Below are positions 45,001 to 54,975 of a DNA stretch of 56,792 bases, one piece after another. Source of the stretch: Haliea sp. (GTDB lineage Bacteria; Pseudomonadota; Gammaproteobacteria; Pseudomonadales; Halieaceae); the NCBI GenBank assembly GCA_024642245.1, contig JAHEBM010000019.1, positions 1-56,792 of the forward strand. The letters run 5' to 3'. Positions within the stretch are counted from its first letter, which is position 1, and the number at the start of each line of letters is the position of its first letter. The notes under the pieces are model-generated. The model saw only the letters and a list, made by a program, of their open reading frames with translations. It did no database searches and was not told the DNA's origin. The translations under genes and the position numbers were made by a program.

Positions 45001-45915
45001 TTACCTGTCGCGCTCCACGATATATCGCGCCAGGTCACGCAGGTGATCGGCCGACTCTCCGAAGCTATCCAGCGCCGCCAGGGCGTTTCCCAGCAGGCGC
45101 CGGGCCTCCGCTTTTGCGCCGTCCAAGCCCATAAACTTCACATAGGTAGGCTTGTTGGCCTCCCCGTCCTTGCCTTGCGTCTTGCCCAGTGTCGCGGTGT
45201 CTCCCTCGACGTCCAGGATGTCATCCACCACCTGGAAAGCCAGGCCGATATGGCGGCCGTAGTCATCCAGTGCGGCCAACTGCTCATCGGTAGCCCCGGC
45301 GGCGATGCCCCCCATGGCCAGGGCCGCGCGGATCAGCGCGCCGGTCTTGAGGGCGTGCATGGCCTGGAGCTGTGGCAGGGTGAGGTCCTTGCCGATGGAG
45401 GCGATGTCGATGTACTGGCCGCCGACCATGCCCTGCAGGCCCGATGCCTCGGCTAACAATTTGATAATGCGGACCTTCTGCCCGGCCGACAGATCCGGGG
45501 CGTCCGCCACCAACTCAAACGCCCGGGCCTGTAGTCCGTCACCCACCAGGATGGCAGTGGCCTCGTCGTAGGCCTTGTGCACGGTGGGCTGGCCTCGGCG
45601 CAGGTCGTCATCATCCATAGCGGGGAGGTCGTCGTGCACCAGTGAGTAGCTGTGGATTAACTCGATAGCACAGGCCACGGGATCAATTCCCGGTGCCGCC
45701 CCGGCAGGGTCTATAGCATCGTAGGCCGCATAGACCAGGATTGCGCGGACCCGCTTGCCGCCATTGGTGAGGGCGTAGCTGCATGCGGTCGCCATACGGT
45801 CGAGCTCGGGCCTGGCCGCTACAAGACTTGCCGGTTTGTCGAGCGCCGCGCTGCGCAGCAATTCGTTCACCTGATCACGCCTCGAGCCCATATACCCGGG
45901 AAACGCCTTGTTCAT
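45001..45915 (-). CDS. ispA: Farnesyl diphosphate synthase
   Basis: 304 residues with both Asp-rich motifs, DDLPAMDDDD and VVDDILD, and GGKRVRAIL near the N-terminus. It makes farnesyl diphosphate from IPP and DMAPP. Its start overlaps the xseB stop by four bases. In Pseudomonas dxs follows ispA; here ispA is the last gene and converges on ribA. Confidence 0.95.
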   Translation of the reverse strand: MNKAFPGYMGSRRDQVNELLRSAALDKPASLVAARPELDRMATACSYALTNGGKRVRAILVYAAYDAIDPAGAAPGIDPVACAIELIHSYSLVHDDLPAMDDDDLRRGQPTVHKAYDEATAILVGDGLQARAFELVADAPDLSAGQKVRIIKLLAEASGLQGMVGGQYIDIASIGKDLTLPQLQAMHALKTGALIRAALAMGGIAAGATDEQLAALDDYGRHIGLAFQVVDDILDVEGDTATLGKTQGKDGEANKPTYVKFMGLDGAKAEARRLLGNALAALDSFGESADHLRDLARYIVERDR

Positions 45916-46151
45916 TCAGGGCTCTCGTCGTGGAAGGGTTTCGCCGACGGTTCCCCGCCTTCCTCTATCAGGCTGACCACGCGCTGCTCCGCGGCCTGTA
46001 ATTCCTTCTGTGCCTGCCTGATCAGTTTGAGCCCGGCCTCGAAAGCGGCCAGTGAGTCTGCGACCGAGAGTTGCTCCTCGTCGAGCTTGTCGATAGTGTC
46101 CTCCAGCTGGGTGAGGGTCGCTTCCAGGTCGAGCTTTGTATCCTTTGCCAT
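45912..46151 (-). CDS. xseB: Exonuclease VII small subunit
   Basis: 79 residues, helical, with the family core LEATLTQLEDTIDKL and ADSLAAFEAGLKLIR. It partners with XseA (not in this window). Coupled to ispA. Confidence 0.95.
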   Translation of the reverse strand: MAKDTKLDLEATLTQLEDTIDKLDEEQLSVADSLAAFEAGLKLIRQAQKELQAAEQRVVSLIEEGGEPSAKPFHDESPE

Positions 46152-46207
46152 GCGGCCGTGCCTCTTTCGTGTTGCCGGATTGAAGTGTATTGAAGCCAGG
46201 GGCGGGA

Positions 46208-46213
46208 ATTATA
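46208..46213 (-). promoter_or_regulatory. -10 element of xseB-ispA
   Basis: Minus strand TATAAT, a perfect hexamer followed by TCCCGCCCC, about 60 bases before the xseB start. The -35 region is poor. Confidence 0.5.
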
Positions 46214-46382
46214 TCGCTTTTCGTGGGTGAGGGATGCGTCGTGGTGCCGACAGTAGTGGTGGCCCGGGCTGCTCATTGGGTACCGCGGTCCAATGGCGCG
46301 TGAAGCGGCTGGGGACTTCGGGTTAAGATAGCACCCATGTCGGGGACCGATGAAGAGCAAGTGCCACAATGCGCAATGATGC

Positions 46383-47534
46383 ATGAGTAACTCTCCAAAG
46401 CGCATTCTGCTGGTCACGAGAAATCTGCCACCGCTTGTTGGTGGCATGGAGACACTGCTGCAGCATTGTGCCGAAACCCTGTGTTCGAGCTATTCCGTGA
46501 CGGTCGTCGGCCCCAGGGGCTGTTCGCAATACCTGGACGATTCCATAGAAGTGATCGAAGCGCCGACCGGCCTGCCCGGGTTTCTGCTGCTGGCCCCGTT
46601 CTACATACTGTCCAGGCTCTACCGGCAAAAATTCGACCTGGTGTTTGGTGGCAGCGGGCTGATGGCGCCGGCCTGCTGGCTGTTCGGTAAATTGTTCGGG
46701 GCGGCTACCCTGTGCTATGTCCACGGGCTGGACATCGTGGTGTCCAGTCGGGTTTACCAGGCGCTATTTCTGCCCTGCCTGCGCTGCCTGGACGCCATAG
46801 TGGTCAATAGTCGAAATACCCGGAGACTTTCAATAGAGGCGGGAATCGAGCCGGGAAAGATCAGCATTATTCATCCCGGGTGCGAAATCCCCGGTGTGGT
46901 GGACCGCGCGTTAGCCCGCCAATGGCTGCGCTCGGGCCTGGGTGTTGAGGCTGACTTTTGCCTATTGTTTGTTGGCCGGATCGCCCCTCGCAAGGGCCTG
47001 CTGGCCTTTATGCGGTGCGGGTTCGCGCCGTTGCTGCACCGCCGGCCGGATACTGTGCTGTTGATCGCGGGCGACAGTCCCGAGCAAAGCCTGGCCCACA
47101 GGAGTGGCGAACTTGCGAGTGTCGCCCGGGAAGTGGAGGAAAACGGCTGGGCTGACCGGGTACGGTTCCTGGGTAAGATAGACGACGATACACTGTCGCT
47201 TTGTTACGCGGCGGCCGATTGCCTGCTGTTCCCGCTGGTGCCTGTGCCCGGGGATGTAGAGGGTTTTGGAATGGTGGCCATAGAGGCTGCAGCGCGCGGC
47301 ACTCCCACGGTAGCGTTCGACGAGGGGGGCGTGAGTGACGCGGTAAGTGACGGGATCAGCGGCCGCCTGGTGCCCTCGGGAAATTATGGCGCCATGGTCG
47401 ATGCGCTCGCAGCGGTCCAAAGCAGCGCCGAAACCGCGGCGGCCTGCAGGGAACATGCGCGTAAATTCGGCTGGGACGTATTTGATCCCAGGCTGCTGCA
47501 GACAATTAACGAAGCCTTGAGTGACAAACGATGA
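46383..47534 (+). CDS. GT4-type glycosyltransferase
   Basis: 383 residues with the GT-B fold: LLVTRNLPPLVGGMETL at the N-terminus, VGRIAPRKGLLAF, and EGFGMVAIEAAARGTPTVAF with the acidic nucleotide-sugar site. Retaining sugar transferase for surface polysaccharide or LPS; the sugar is unknown. Base composition still matches the housekeeping genes. It overlaps the next gene by four bases. Confidence 0.88.
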   Translation: MSNSPKRILLVTRNLPPLVGGMETLLQHCAETLCSSYSVTVVGPRGCSQYLDDSIEVIEAPTGLPGFLLLAPFYILSRLYRQKFDLVFGGSGLMAPACWLFGKLFGAATLCYVHGLDIVVSSRVYQALFLPCLRCLDAIVVNSRNTRRLSIEAGIEPGKISIIHPGCEIPGVVDRALARQWLRSGLGVEADFCLLFVGRIAPRKGLLAFMRCGFAPLLHRRPDTVLLIAGDSPEQSLAHRSGELASVAREVEENGWADRVRFLGKIDDDTLSLCYAAADCLLFPLVPVPGDVEGFGMVAIEAAARGTPTVAFDEGGVSDAVSDGISGRLVPSGNYGAMVDALAAVQSSAETAAACREHARKFGWDVFDPRLLQTINEALSDKR

Positions 47535-48232
47535 CCCAGCCCGACAAGAGCCAGGTGAAAGCCTTCTATGACGAGCATTATTACGCCGATATAGGCGGGG
47601 CCGGTACGCCTACAGGTCACCATCTCCACCTGGCGCGGCGGCTTGGGATTAAAAATGGCGACCGTGTGCTGGACGTGGCCTGCGGTACCGGCGAGTGGCT
47701 CAAGGCAGCCCTTGGCGCGGGTGCGGAAGTCGCTGGTATCGACCTGTCGGAAAAAGCAGTCGAGTTCTGCCGTCGCGATAATCCCGCAGGGCGGTTTTAT
47801 TGCCAGGGCGCTGAAGAGTTACCTTTTGAAGCGGGCTATTTTGACCTGGTAAGCTGCCTTGGTTCACTGGAACATTTTCCCGACAAGGCCGGTTCGCTGG
47901 CAGAGATGGCGCGGGTACTCAGGCCCGGCGGGGGCCTGCTTCTGTCTGTACCCAACAGTGAATTTATTGGTTACAGGACCGGCCTTTACCGCGGCACCAA
48001 CCAGGCCCGGGTAATAGAGACCCCGTTGCGGATCGCACAGTGGGAGTCGCTGGGTTGTGGGGCGGGACTGGAGCTGCGGGAAAAGTGGAAGGACCTGCAC
48101 TTCCTGAACAGGGACTGGATCGTTCAAAACGGCTGGCTGCGGGCCATACCGCGGGGCCTGGGCGCGCTTGCGATTGCTATCCTGCCAATGGGGATGCAGT
48201 ACCAGGTGTATTTTCGTTTCAGCAAGTCCTAG
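47531..48232 (+). CDS. Class I SAM-dependent methyltransferase
   Basis: 233 residues. SAM motif VLDVACGTGEWLKAALG, acidic GIDLSEKAVEF, then DLVSCLGSLEHFPD and RPGGGLLLSVPN. Coupled to the GT4 gene, so it may methylate a glycan or lipid intermediate. Its stop overlaps that of the convergent gene at 48229. Confidence 0.8.
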   Translation: MTQPDKSQVKAFYDEHYYADIGGAGTPTGHHLHLARRLGIKNGDRVLDVACGTGEWLKAALGAGAEVAGIDLSEKAVEFCRRDNPAGRFYCQGAEELPFEAGYFDLVSCLGSLEHFPDKAGSLAEMARVLRPGGGLLLSVPNSEFIGYRTGLYRGTNQARVIETPLRIAQWESLGCGAGLELREKWKDLHFLNRDWIVQNGWLRAIPRGLGALAIAILPMGMQYQVYFRFSKS

Positions 48233-49302
48233 CTGCAGACCTTCTCCAGCAGGGAGGCAAATAGCCTGGCAGAGTCTTCCCAATCTCCCGGGTGCGTCGC
48301 GCCCAGGGCAGGTTCGTCCAGCAGTGCATTTATTTTACCGGCCAGGTCAACCGGGTCGCCGAGCCTTGCCAGCAGGCGGCTATCACCGTTGAGAATCCAG
48401 TGGGCAGGTGGTGTATCACTAGCCAGCACAGGCCGCCCGCAGGCCAGCGCCTCGTAAATCTTCACAGGGTAACTGTAATTTCCAAAGGCCGAATCCTTGT
48501 TCACACATACCAGCAAATCGCAGCTGTTCAATACAGTGGGCATTAATTCGTCAGCCACATAGCCCAACTGGTGCACCCGCTCCTGCGGCAGCTCGGTTTT
48601 GGCGGACGAGCGTCCGCTGAGTACCAGGTCGAAATCGTCGCGTTTCGCCTGCAGCAGCCCGAGTGCCTGCTGGAATAAATCAAACCCCCGGGTACCGTCC
48701 GCCGTCCCGAGGTAACCTATAAGCTTGCGCTCCAGGGGCAGATCCAGTATTTGCCTGCATTCCCTCGCCGGTTGGGGTTTGAATAGGGGGTCAGCCGCCA
48801 TGGGTACCACGCACCGCAGGGCCTGCGGATTTGACTGGGCGAGCAGGTCGAGCAGTTGTGGGCCTGCCGCTGTAAGACCGTCAGCCTTACCCAGGGCGCG
48901 GCGCCAAAGCCAGTGCAGGGGCCTGGCCTTAGGCATGTAGGCTTCGTAGTTGTCATAGGCGTCGATGACCAGCCTGGCGTTGCTTGTCTTGGCGACCGAG
49001 GCAGCCAGGATGCCAAACCAGGTATCGGACAAGCCAACGACTACGTTTGGTCGAATTGTCTTGGCGAGCCGATGCAGCTGGTTACTGAATCTGGGGAGGT
49101 TCGGAAACATGCGTAATGAATAGATCTTAATCGCATTTTGAGTGATAGTCATATGAGGTTCTGCCTCATAGCTGCCAAGTACCAAGTGTACTTCTGCACC
49201 GGCTTGGGACAGAAGCCTGGGTATATGATAGAAACGTCCGTAAGGTCGGGTTATGAGGTCGCGATTCTGGGGGCGTCGTTTCGCGAAAAATAGTACCTTC
49301 AA
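48229..49302 (-). CDS. Glycosyltransferase, GT4-like
   Basis: 357 residues. VIDAYDNYEAYMPKA, LIGYLGTADGTRGFDLF and YSYPVKIYEALACGRPVLAS are typical of a GT-B transferase with the acidic C-terminal motif. It is convergent with the methyltransferase. Donor and acceptor are unknown. Confidence 0.8.
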   Translation of the reverse strand: MKVLFFAKRRPQNRDLITRPYGRFYHIPRLLSQAGAEVHLVLGSYEAEPHMTITQNAIKIYSLRMFPNLPRFSNQLHRLAKTIRPNVVVGLSDTWFGILAASVAKTSNARLVIDAYDNYEAYMPKARPLHWLWRRALGKADGLTAAGPQLLDLLAQSNPQALRCVVPMAADPLFKPQPARECRQILDLPLERKLIGYLGTADGTRGFDLFQQALGLLQAKRDDFDLVLSGRSSAKTELPQERVHQLGYVADELMPTVLNSCDLLVCVNKDSAFGNYSYPVKIYEALACGRPVLASDTPPAHWILNGDSRLLARLGDPVDLAGKINALLDEPALGATHPGDWEDSARLFASLLEKVCS

Positions 49303-49434
49303 TGTTGCCTTCTCCAGACCGGGGACGATGGTAAATTATCTATTATGTTTTGGCTCCTCAAGTGTATCAAACTGGTGAAAAAAGTGATTTAGTGCCGTCG
49401 CTATCATTGAGACGAACGTCTGATCGCGGACGCA

Positions 49435-50403
49435 ATGTGTGTTAAATTTTGCGTTTGTACCACAACAGGGGGATTGATAAGAGTCGTGCCGCCAATACTC
49501 TTTCTGGTGTTCAACAGAGTAGACACTGCTGCGCGCGTGTTCGACAGTATTCGTTCCGCTCGGCCAGAAAAGCTCTATCTAGCCGCTGACGGGCCGAGGG
49601 CGAACCAGCCAGGAGAATTACAGCGTTGCCTGCGTGTGCGAGAATTGGTGACTTCCATAGATTGGCCCTGCGAAGTGCGAACCTTGTTTAGGGAGGAAAA
49701 TCTGGGTTGTAAGCTCGCTGTATCGGGTGCATTGAACTGGTTCTTCGAACACGAGCCCGAAGGCATAATCCTGGAAGATGATTGCCTGCCTGGAGATGAT
49801 TTCTATGAGTTTTGTTCAGAGATGCTGAGTAGGTACCGGCAGGATGATAGGGTTGCGATGGTAACGGGCAACAATTTCCAAAGAGGTCGCCAATGGGGCG
49901 AGGGCTCGTACTATTTTTCGCGTTTTACACATATATGGGGTTGGGCATGTTGGCGTCGCTCCTGGTTGCATTACGACGGCGAACTGGCCTTTTGGCCTGA
50001 GCTTAGAAGAAGTCGCCGCTGGAGGGCGCTCTTCGACAATATTCTGGAGAGATTATACTGGCACAATATTTTCTCCGGAGTATATGCGGGTAAACATGAT
50101 AGTTGGGCATACCCTTGGATGGCGAGTGTTTGGAACAGGGGCGGTCTAACAGTGACACCTAACGTCAACCTGGTTAAGAATATTGGCTTTGGCTTGGAAG
50201 CTACGCACACATTCAAGTCGGACACTGGGCTTGCCGTTGAAAGTCAGCCTCTAGGCAATATTATTCATCCAGTCGGTATGGATGTGAATCGATTGGCAGA
50301 TGACATTGTCTTCAAGAATGTCTACCGCGATAGCATGAGCTCGTTGATCGGAAAAATACCTGGGCTTATTGTCAGGAAGATGAACGAATTGCGAGATAGC
50401 TAA
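49435..50403 (+). CDS. HlpA-like nucleotide-diphospho-sugar transferase
   Basis: 322 residues; the start is uncertain, since ILFLVFNRVD normally opens the family and a GTG at 49486 would suit. GT-A-type features are AADGPRA, IILEDDCLPGDDFYEFC (the Asp-rich metal site), MVTGNNF and YYFSRFTHIWGWACWRRSW. Codon use is more AT-rich than in the genes to the left. A diverged paralogue lies at 53172-54143 on the other strand. Confidence 0.78.
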   Translation: MCVKFCVCTTTGGLIRVVPPILFLVFNRVDTAARVFDSIRSARPEKLYLAADGPRANQPGELQRCLRVRELVTSIDWPCEVRTLFREENLGCKLAVSGALNWFFEHEPEGIILEDDCLPGDDFYEFCSEMLSRYRQDDRVAMVTGNNFQRGRQWGEGSYYFSRFTHIWGWACWRRSWLHYDGELAFWPELRRSRRWRALFDNILERLYWHNIFSGVYAGKHDSWAYPWMASVWNRGGLTVTPNVNLVKNIGFGLEATHTFKSDTGLAVESQPLGNIIHPVGMDVNRLADDIVFKNVYRDSMSSLIGKIPGLIVRKMNELRDS

Positions 50404-50405
50404 TT

Positions 50406-51296
50406 ATGATAGGCTTTTTCAGATCGCTTTTTTCTCCAGCACAGAGGGAATTGGATGCGCTTAAAATGCAGATAGCGCAGACGCATTTTTCGAGATTTAA
50501 CGAAGACAAAAATTGCACCGATATCAGGGAATATGAATATAAAGTCTTTTCGCAGTGGGGGGACGACGGAATAATTCAATTCCTGCTTTCAAGGATCGGT
50601 GTCAAACACAAATTATTTGTAGAATTTGGTGTGGAGGACTTTTTAGAGTCCAACTGCAGATTCCTCATGACCTACAGAAACTGGTCTGGACTGATACTGG
50701 ATAGTTCGGAGGTATCGATCAACAGAATTAAGAGACGTCAGGAGTACTGGAAATTTGATCTGGAAGCCCAATGTCATTTTCTTACCAGGGAAAATATAAA
50801 TGGGATATTGAAGGCAGGATTGCACGGACGGGAGCCTGACCTGATCAGTATCGATGTAGATGGTAATGACTACTGGTTTATGCAAGAAATCACATACAGC
50901 CCCGCTATCTACATAGTAGAGTACAACGCGGTATTCGGTGCGGACCGCAGTATAACCGTGCCGTATCGCGATGATTTTACGAGGAGTCGGGCACATTATA
51001 GCAATCTCTATTTCGGCGCTTCACTATCTGCGCTTACATGTCTGGCTGGAAATAAAGGCTATTGTCTTGTGGGCTGCAATAGCGCTGGAAACAATGCATA
51101 TTTTCTGCGAAGAGATGTTATGGATTCTGCTGGGTTAGAGGAAAAGCGCGTGGCTGAAGCCTACGTTGCTTCGCGCTTTCGAGAGTCGCGCGACCGTAAA
51201 GGCAGGTTGAGTCATATTGCCGGAGATGACAGGTTGAAAAAAATTCGAGGCTTGCCTGTTATTAATGTTTCCAGTGGGGAACTGGAAGAGCTTTGA
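50406..51296 (+). CDS. Methyltransferase-like protein (FkbM-type neighbour family)
   Basis: 296 residues. FSQWGDDGIIQFLLSRIG, KLFVEFGVEDFLESNCRFL and LISIDVDGNDYWFM recall SAM-binding proteins of the FkbM group, with the acidic motif FVEFG and IDVDGND. The exact reaction is unclear. It lies two bases after the HlpA-like gene and is co-transcribed. Confidence 0.6.
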   Translation: MIGFFRSLFSPAQRELDALKMQIAQTHFSRFNEDKNCTDIREYEYKVFSQWGDDGIIQFLLSRIGVKHKLFVEFGVEDFLESNCRFLMTYRNWSGLILDSSEVSINRIKRRQEYWKFDLEAQCHFLTRENINGILKAGLHGREPDLISIDVDGNDYWFMQEITYSPAIYIVEYNAVFGADRSITVPYRDDFTRSRAHYSNLYFGASLSALTCLAGNKGYCLVGCNSAGNNAYFLRRDVMDSAGLEEKRVAEAYVASRFRESRDRKGRLSHIAGDDRLKKIRGLPVINVSSGELEEL

Positions 51297-51345
51297 TTTT
51301 GTCGCGGCTTATTTACGAGCGTGGTGATAATAGGCAGAGGCAGCC

Positions 51346-52470
51346 ATGACGTCGCTTAGTATCGCGATTGATTCTCAAATATTCTGTACACAGACCTATG
51401 GTGGCATATCTCGTTACTATACTCGCCTTGCAATGGAGTTGGTTGCGTTGAAACAGCGTGTCCATGTGTTTGCACCGATACATAGGAACGCATATCTGAA
51501 TGACTTACCACCGGAATATCGGACCGCTTGGCGGCTACCGTACTGCCCCCCAGGAGTAAAAAATATCCTGAGGCCCCTGAATCATCTTTTGAGCACCGAA
51601 AAAATTCGTAATTGGAAACCCGATATTTTACATGAGAGCTACTTCAGTACAGGAGGGTATAAAGGCTGCGAGGTGCCTTCCGTTGTTACGGTCTACGATA
51701 TGATACATGAGTTGTTTCCAGGCGACTTTGGTTTGTTTGATCTGACAAGCCGCAGAAAGAAAGGCGCCGTCGAGAGAGCCGCCCATGTGATTTGCATTTC
51801 TGAGAATACCAGGAAGGACTTGGTGGATATATGGGGAATCCCTCCCGAGAAGACCTCCGTTATACATCTAGGCCATGATCGGCTTCCAGATGTAAGACAC
51901 ATCAAGCCGCTTATTGGCATTGGAAAGCCATACATACTCTATGTGGCTAACCGGAGCTCGTATAAGAATTTCTCAGCGCTTCTAAAAGCATATGCGATTT
52001 CGCCGAGAATAAAGCGGGATTTCCGCATAGTCGCTTTCGGGGGAGGTCGACTGCGACCACCGGAATTTTCGATGATGGCGGAACTCGAGATCGCGGTAGA
52101 GGATATTGTCCAGATCAGTGGCACTGATCATATGCTTGCCAGGGCCTATCGTGAGGCGGCAGCTTTTGTTTACCCCTCCCTCTATGAGGGCTTCGGATTG
52201 TCCCCTCTTGAAGCGATGGGGCTGGGTTGTCCAGTGATTAGTAGCAACTCCAGTTGTATGCCTGAAATTCTCGGAGACGCGGCGGAGTATTTCGATCCTG
52301 CTGAACCTGAACAGTTGGCGGTTATATTAGAGCGAGTGCTTTATGACGAAGCCCGAATTAACAAATATCGACAGCTCGGTTACGCGCAAGCCGCAAAATA
52401 TTCTTGGGCAGACTGCGCCAGTCGGACGTTGGATGCATATTCCTCTATTGTCGAGAGCTTCATGGCATGA
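51346..52470 (+). CDS. GT4-type glycosyltransferase
   Basis: 374 residues. TYGGISRYYTRL near the N-terminus, ILYVANRSSYKNFSALLKAY, and YPSLYEGFGLSPLEAMGLG, the GT4 (mannosyltransferase-like) pattern. It likely adds a sugar to a surface polysaccharide repeat. AT-rich like its neighbours. Confidence 0.88.
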   Translation: MTSLSIAIDSQIFCTQTYGGISRYYTRLAMELVALKQRVHVFAPIHRNAYLNDLPPEYRTAWRLPYCPPGVKNILRPLNHLLSTEKIRNWKPDILHESYFSTGGYKGCEVPSVVTVYDMIHELFPGDFGLFDLTSRRKKGAVERAAHVICISENTRKDLVDIWGIPPEKTSVIHLGHDRLPDVRHIKPLIGIGKPYILYVANRSSYKNFSALLKAYAISPRIKRDFRIVAFGGGRLRPPEFSMMAELEIAVEDIVQISGTDHMLARAYREAAAFVYPSLYEGFGLSPLEAMGLGCPVISSNSSCMPEILGDAAEYFDPAEPEQLAVILERVLYDEARINKYRQLGYAQAAKYSWADCASRTLDAYSSIVESFMA

Positions 52471-53171
52471 ATAACTTTTAGAGAATAGGTGGGCTGTTTT
52501 TCGTTGCAATTTTTCTGCATTTTTCCAAGCAAACCAGCACTCTTTCCGCTTTCCAGACATAAAAACATTTGATTGGTGCTTTAGTCTCTTTGCAAACGAC
52601 GCGCGCATGGAATTACTGTGTTTTAGCGTCAAATGTACTCTTTGTCGCCCAAAAAATATGCAGGAGCGTGGGAAAAATACGCTGATAGATAGTGGGTGCT
52701 GCCCAAGCTGATGGTCAGGGGCTGCCATAATGGTATTCAGTTCGAATGCGGTTATCAGCGAGATGTTGCTGGGCTTGATGACAACATACTCAAATTCACG
52801 AGCCGTCAGTCTCTTGCATGCCAGCGAATTTCAACGCCCTGGTACCCTGAAATGAGAGCGATGATGTCGTGTCCGCCGGCAAAATTTACTTACTAAATCC
52901 CTGCCAAACAACGCGTCGGTGCGGAGTCGTGACAGAGCGACATGGAAATAACGAGAAATTAGAGGTGTTTTTCCATTGTTACTGGCGTTTATTGCTTCGG
53001 TGTAAACGCGCTTCAGCGTCCGCGGTGATTCAGTTTGCGCATATCCGGTTTTGCAGCACTGGGAATGGCGAGTGGTCTTTCGAAGTCATTTGTCATCCCG
53101 AAGATAATAGCCGTGATCGAGGCAGGGCGACTGTCTTACTGCCCGCTGCTCATAACATCAGTCCAGGCATA
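52471..53171. other. 700-base stretch without a recognisable gene
   Basis: It lies between convergent genes of the polysaccharide locus. Short frames (for example 52869-53231) have no family resemblance and poor starts. It is AT-rich and may hold decayed coding DNA, but no homology can be named by eye. Confidence 0.5.
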
Positions 53172-54143
53172 CTAGGGGGCAAGCATTTTGAAGAGACGAG
53201 TGGCGAGCTTTCGGTAAAACGGTTGATTTAGCGCGCGTCTGTATGTGATGCGGTCCGCCCCATCGTCAGTCATGATCTTTTCCGGGTGTACCAGAGGAAA
53301 TTCCATGGCATGGGTTTTGAGATTTTCTAATGTGCTACGACGAATAGTATGTGTGGCGTCTTCACCAAAGCCGATGTTCGAAACCAGGTTGAAGCACGGT
53401 AGGGCGGTAAGCAGTCCGGCCTTCCACAGTGCGAAACTCCATTGGTAATCCCAGGTATCAATTTGCCCGCGCCAGGTCTTATCAAATTTACCAGTCCAGA
53501 ATAGACGCTCATGGAGGCTGGGGAAAATTTTACGAATTTGTCCGCTGTGCTTGTAGTCAGGCCAATCTGCCATGTTTCTGTCATAGAGCTGCCAGGCTCT
53601 CCTCCAGGATGCCCAGCCCCAGATATGGTTGTAGCGTGAAAAGTAGTAACTGTCCTGGCATCCGCTTTGCGGTGCCAGGAAATTATTTCCGCTAATCATG
53701 CCTACACGGTCACTTTCACGGTAATAGTCCAACAACGTATCACAGAATCGGAAAAACGTTGGGTGGGGTACGCAATCGTCTTCGAGTATTATCGCCTCCG
53801 GTACCTGCTCAAAAACCCAGTCGATGCCGCTCGAGACTCGCATTTTACAACCGAGATTTATCTCCGAATAATTCTTCAGGACGATGCAATCCCAGTCCAC
53901 GCGCTCGATAATCTCTCGAGTTGCGGCACATTTCCTGTCCTCGCCTCTTTTGTCCGGCCGCGGTCCATCTGCCACTACTAATAGCTGCGAAGGCCTGGCC
54001 CTTGCGATCTCTGCGAAGACGCGCTCTGTTACGTGGGGACGATTGAATATTATGAGCGCGACGGGAGAACTGACTTTCCAACTATTCAAGCAATGTAACC
54101 CTGAAATAGGGGATTGGTTCCCCGAGTGTATCTGTGGTTGCAT
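53172..54143 (-). CDS. HlpA-like nucleotide-diphospho-sugar transferase (second copy)
   Basis: 323 residues from the ATG at 54141-54143; longer frames overlap the preceding gene. Family motifs: VALIIFNRPHVTERVF, VVADGPRPDKRGEDRKC, AIILEDDCVPHPTFFRFC, MISGNNF and YYFSRYNHIWGWASWRRAW. It parallels the protein at 49435 segment by segment. It follows the FkbM gene by 28 bases on the same strand. Confidence 0.78.
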   Translation of the reverse strand: MQPQIHSGNQSPISGLHCLNSWKVSSPVALIIFNRPHVTERVFAEIARARPSQLLVVADGPRPDKRGEDRKCAATREIIERVDWDCIVLKNYSEINLGCKMRVSSGIDWVFEQVPEAIILEDDCVPHPTFFRFCDTLLDYYRESDRVGMISGNNFLAPQSGCQDSYYFSRYNHIWGWASWRRAWQLYDRNMADWPDYKHSGQIRKIFPSLHERLFWTGKFDKTWRGQIDTWDYQWSFALWKAGLLTALPCFNLVSNIGFGEDATHTIRRSTLENLKTHAMEFPLVHPEKIMTDDGADRITYRRALNQPFYRKLATRLFKMLAP

Positions 54144-54171
54144 ATTCGCAACTTCAATCTTTCCGTCAATT

Positions 54172-54975
54172 TCAAATTCGGCTGTTGCGGTGCACAGCAA
54201 CGACGTTTTGGAAAGCGAATATTTCATGCATTCGTGGGGAATAATCAACAATTGGCATCAAGCCTCGCGGGAGTAGGCGGTATAGATCATAGTCAGCCAA
54301 AAGATCGATAAAGTCTTTCATGTAAACGCGTGAAAGCGCATTGATCTCGTTAAACTCGAACTGTATATAGCTAATCGAGCCAGCTTCGAGCAGCTTCCGT
54401 GCACCCAATAATGCGGAGTATTCGGCTCCTTCGATGTCGAGCTTAAGGAAGTCGATTTTTTCGATATTGTATTTATCCGCGAGCTTTTCCAGTCGTATGG
54501 CTGGGACGGCGATCCCCTCAGATTTCTTGTTGTAAAAGGTTTCTGATGTGTTGGGGATTATCGATGCCTTCGTGCTGCCTTTTGCATCGTGATCGAAGAG
54601 ATTGACACTCTCCGCGGTGCCGTCCGTAATGGCATAATGCAGCGCGTGAACTAACCCGCGCGATGAGGCCTCGAGTTGCTTTAGCCTCGCAAATGTCTGT
54701 GGGTGAGCTTCAATGCAGAATATTTTAGTCGGAACGAGGTGTTTGAGCAGTAATTTCGCGTATTCGCCATCATTTGCGCCTATGTCTACGACAGTTTCGA
54801 TAGTTTGTAAGCGGCTAAGTCTTTTTAGCAGTGCAATTTCTCCAGATGTAACATGGTCGGAATAGTTCATCATTCCCATGCCGCGAATTACAAAACCGTA
54901 CAGTACACGGTGAATCGGGAAAAAAAATCGGGAGCCGAAAATTCTCGCATAATATTTGTGTAGAAATTTAATCAT
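54172..54975 (-). CDS. FkbM-family methyltransferase
   Basis: 267 residues. VVDIGANDGEYAKLLL (SAM motif I), FCIEAHPQTF and IDFLKLDIEGAEYSALLG are diagnostic of FkbM. Probably O-methylates a sugar or lipid in the surface polysaccharide pathway. It overlaps the flippase gene by four bases. Confidence 0.9.
   Translation of the reverse strand: MIKFLHKYYARIFGSRFFFPIHRVLYGFVIRGMGMMNYSDHVTSGEIALLKRLSRLQTIETVVDIGANDGEYAKLLLKHLVPTKIFCIEAHPQTFARLKQLEASSRGLVHALHYAITDGTAESVNLFDHDAKGSTKASIIPNTSETFYNKKSEGIAVPAIRLEKLADKYNIEKIDFLKLDIEGAEYSALLGARKLLEAGSISYIQFEFNEINALSRVYMKDFIDLLADYDLYRLLPRGLMPIVDYSPRMHEIFAFQNVVAVHRNSRI

Noticed and set aside
52869..53231. 120-residue + strand frame in the glycan gap
   Set aside because: No family resemblance, poor start, overlaps the 3' end of the minus-strand HlpA-like gene.
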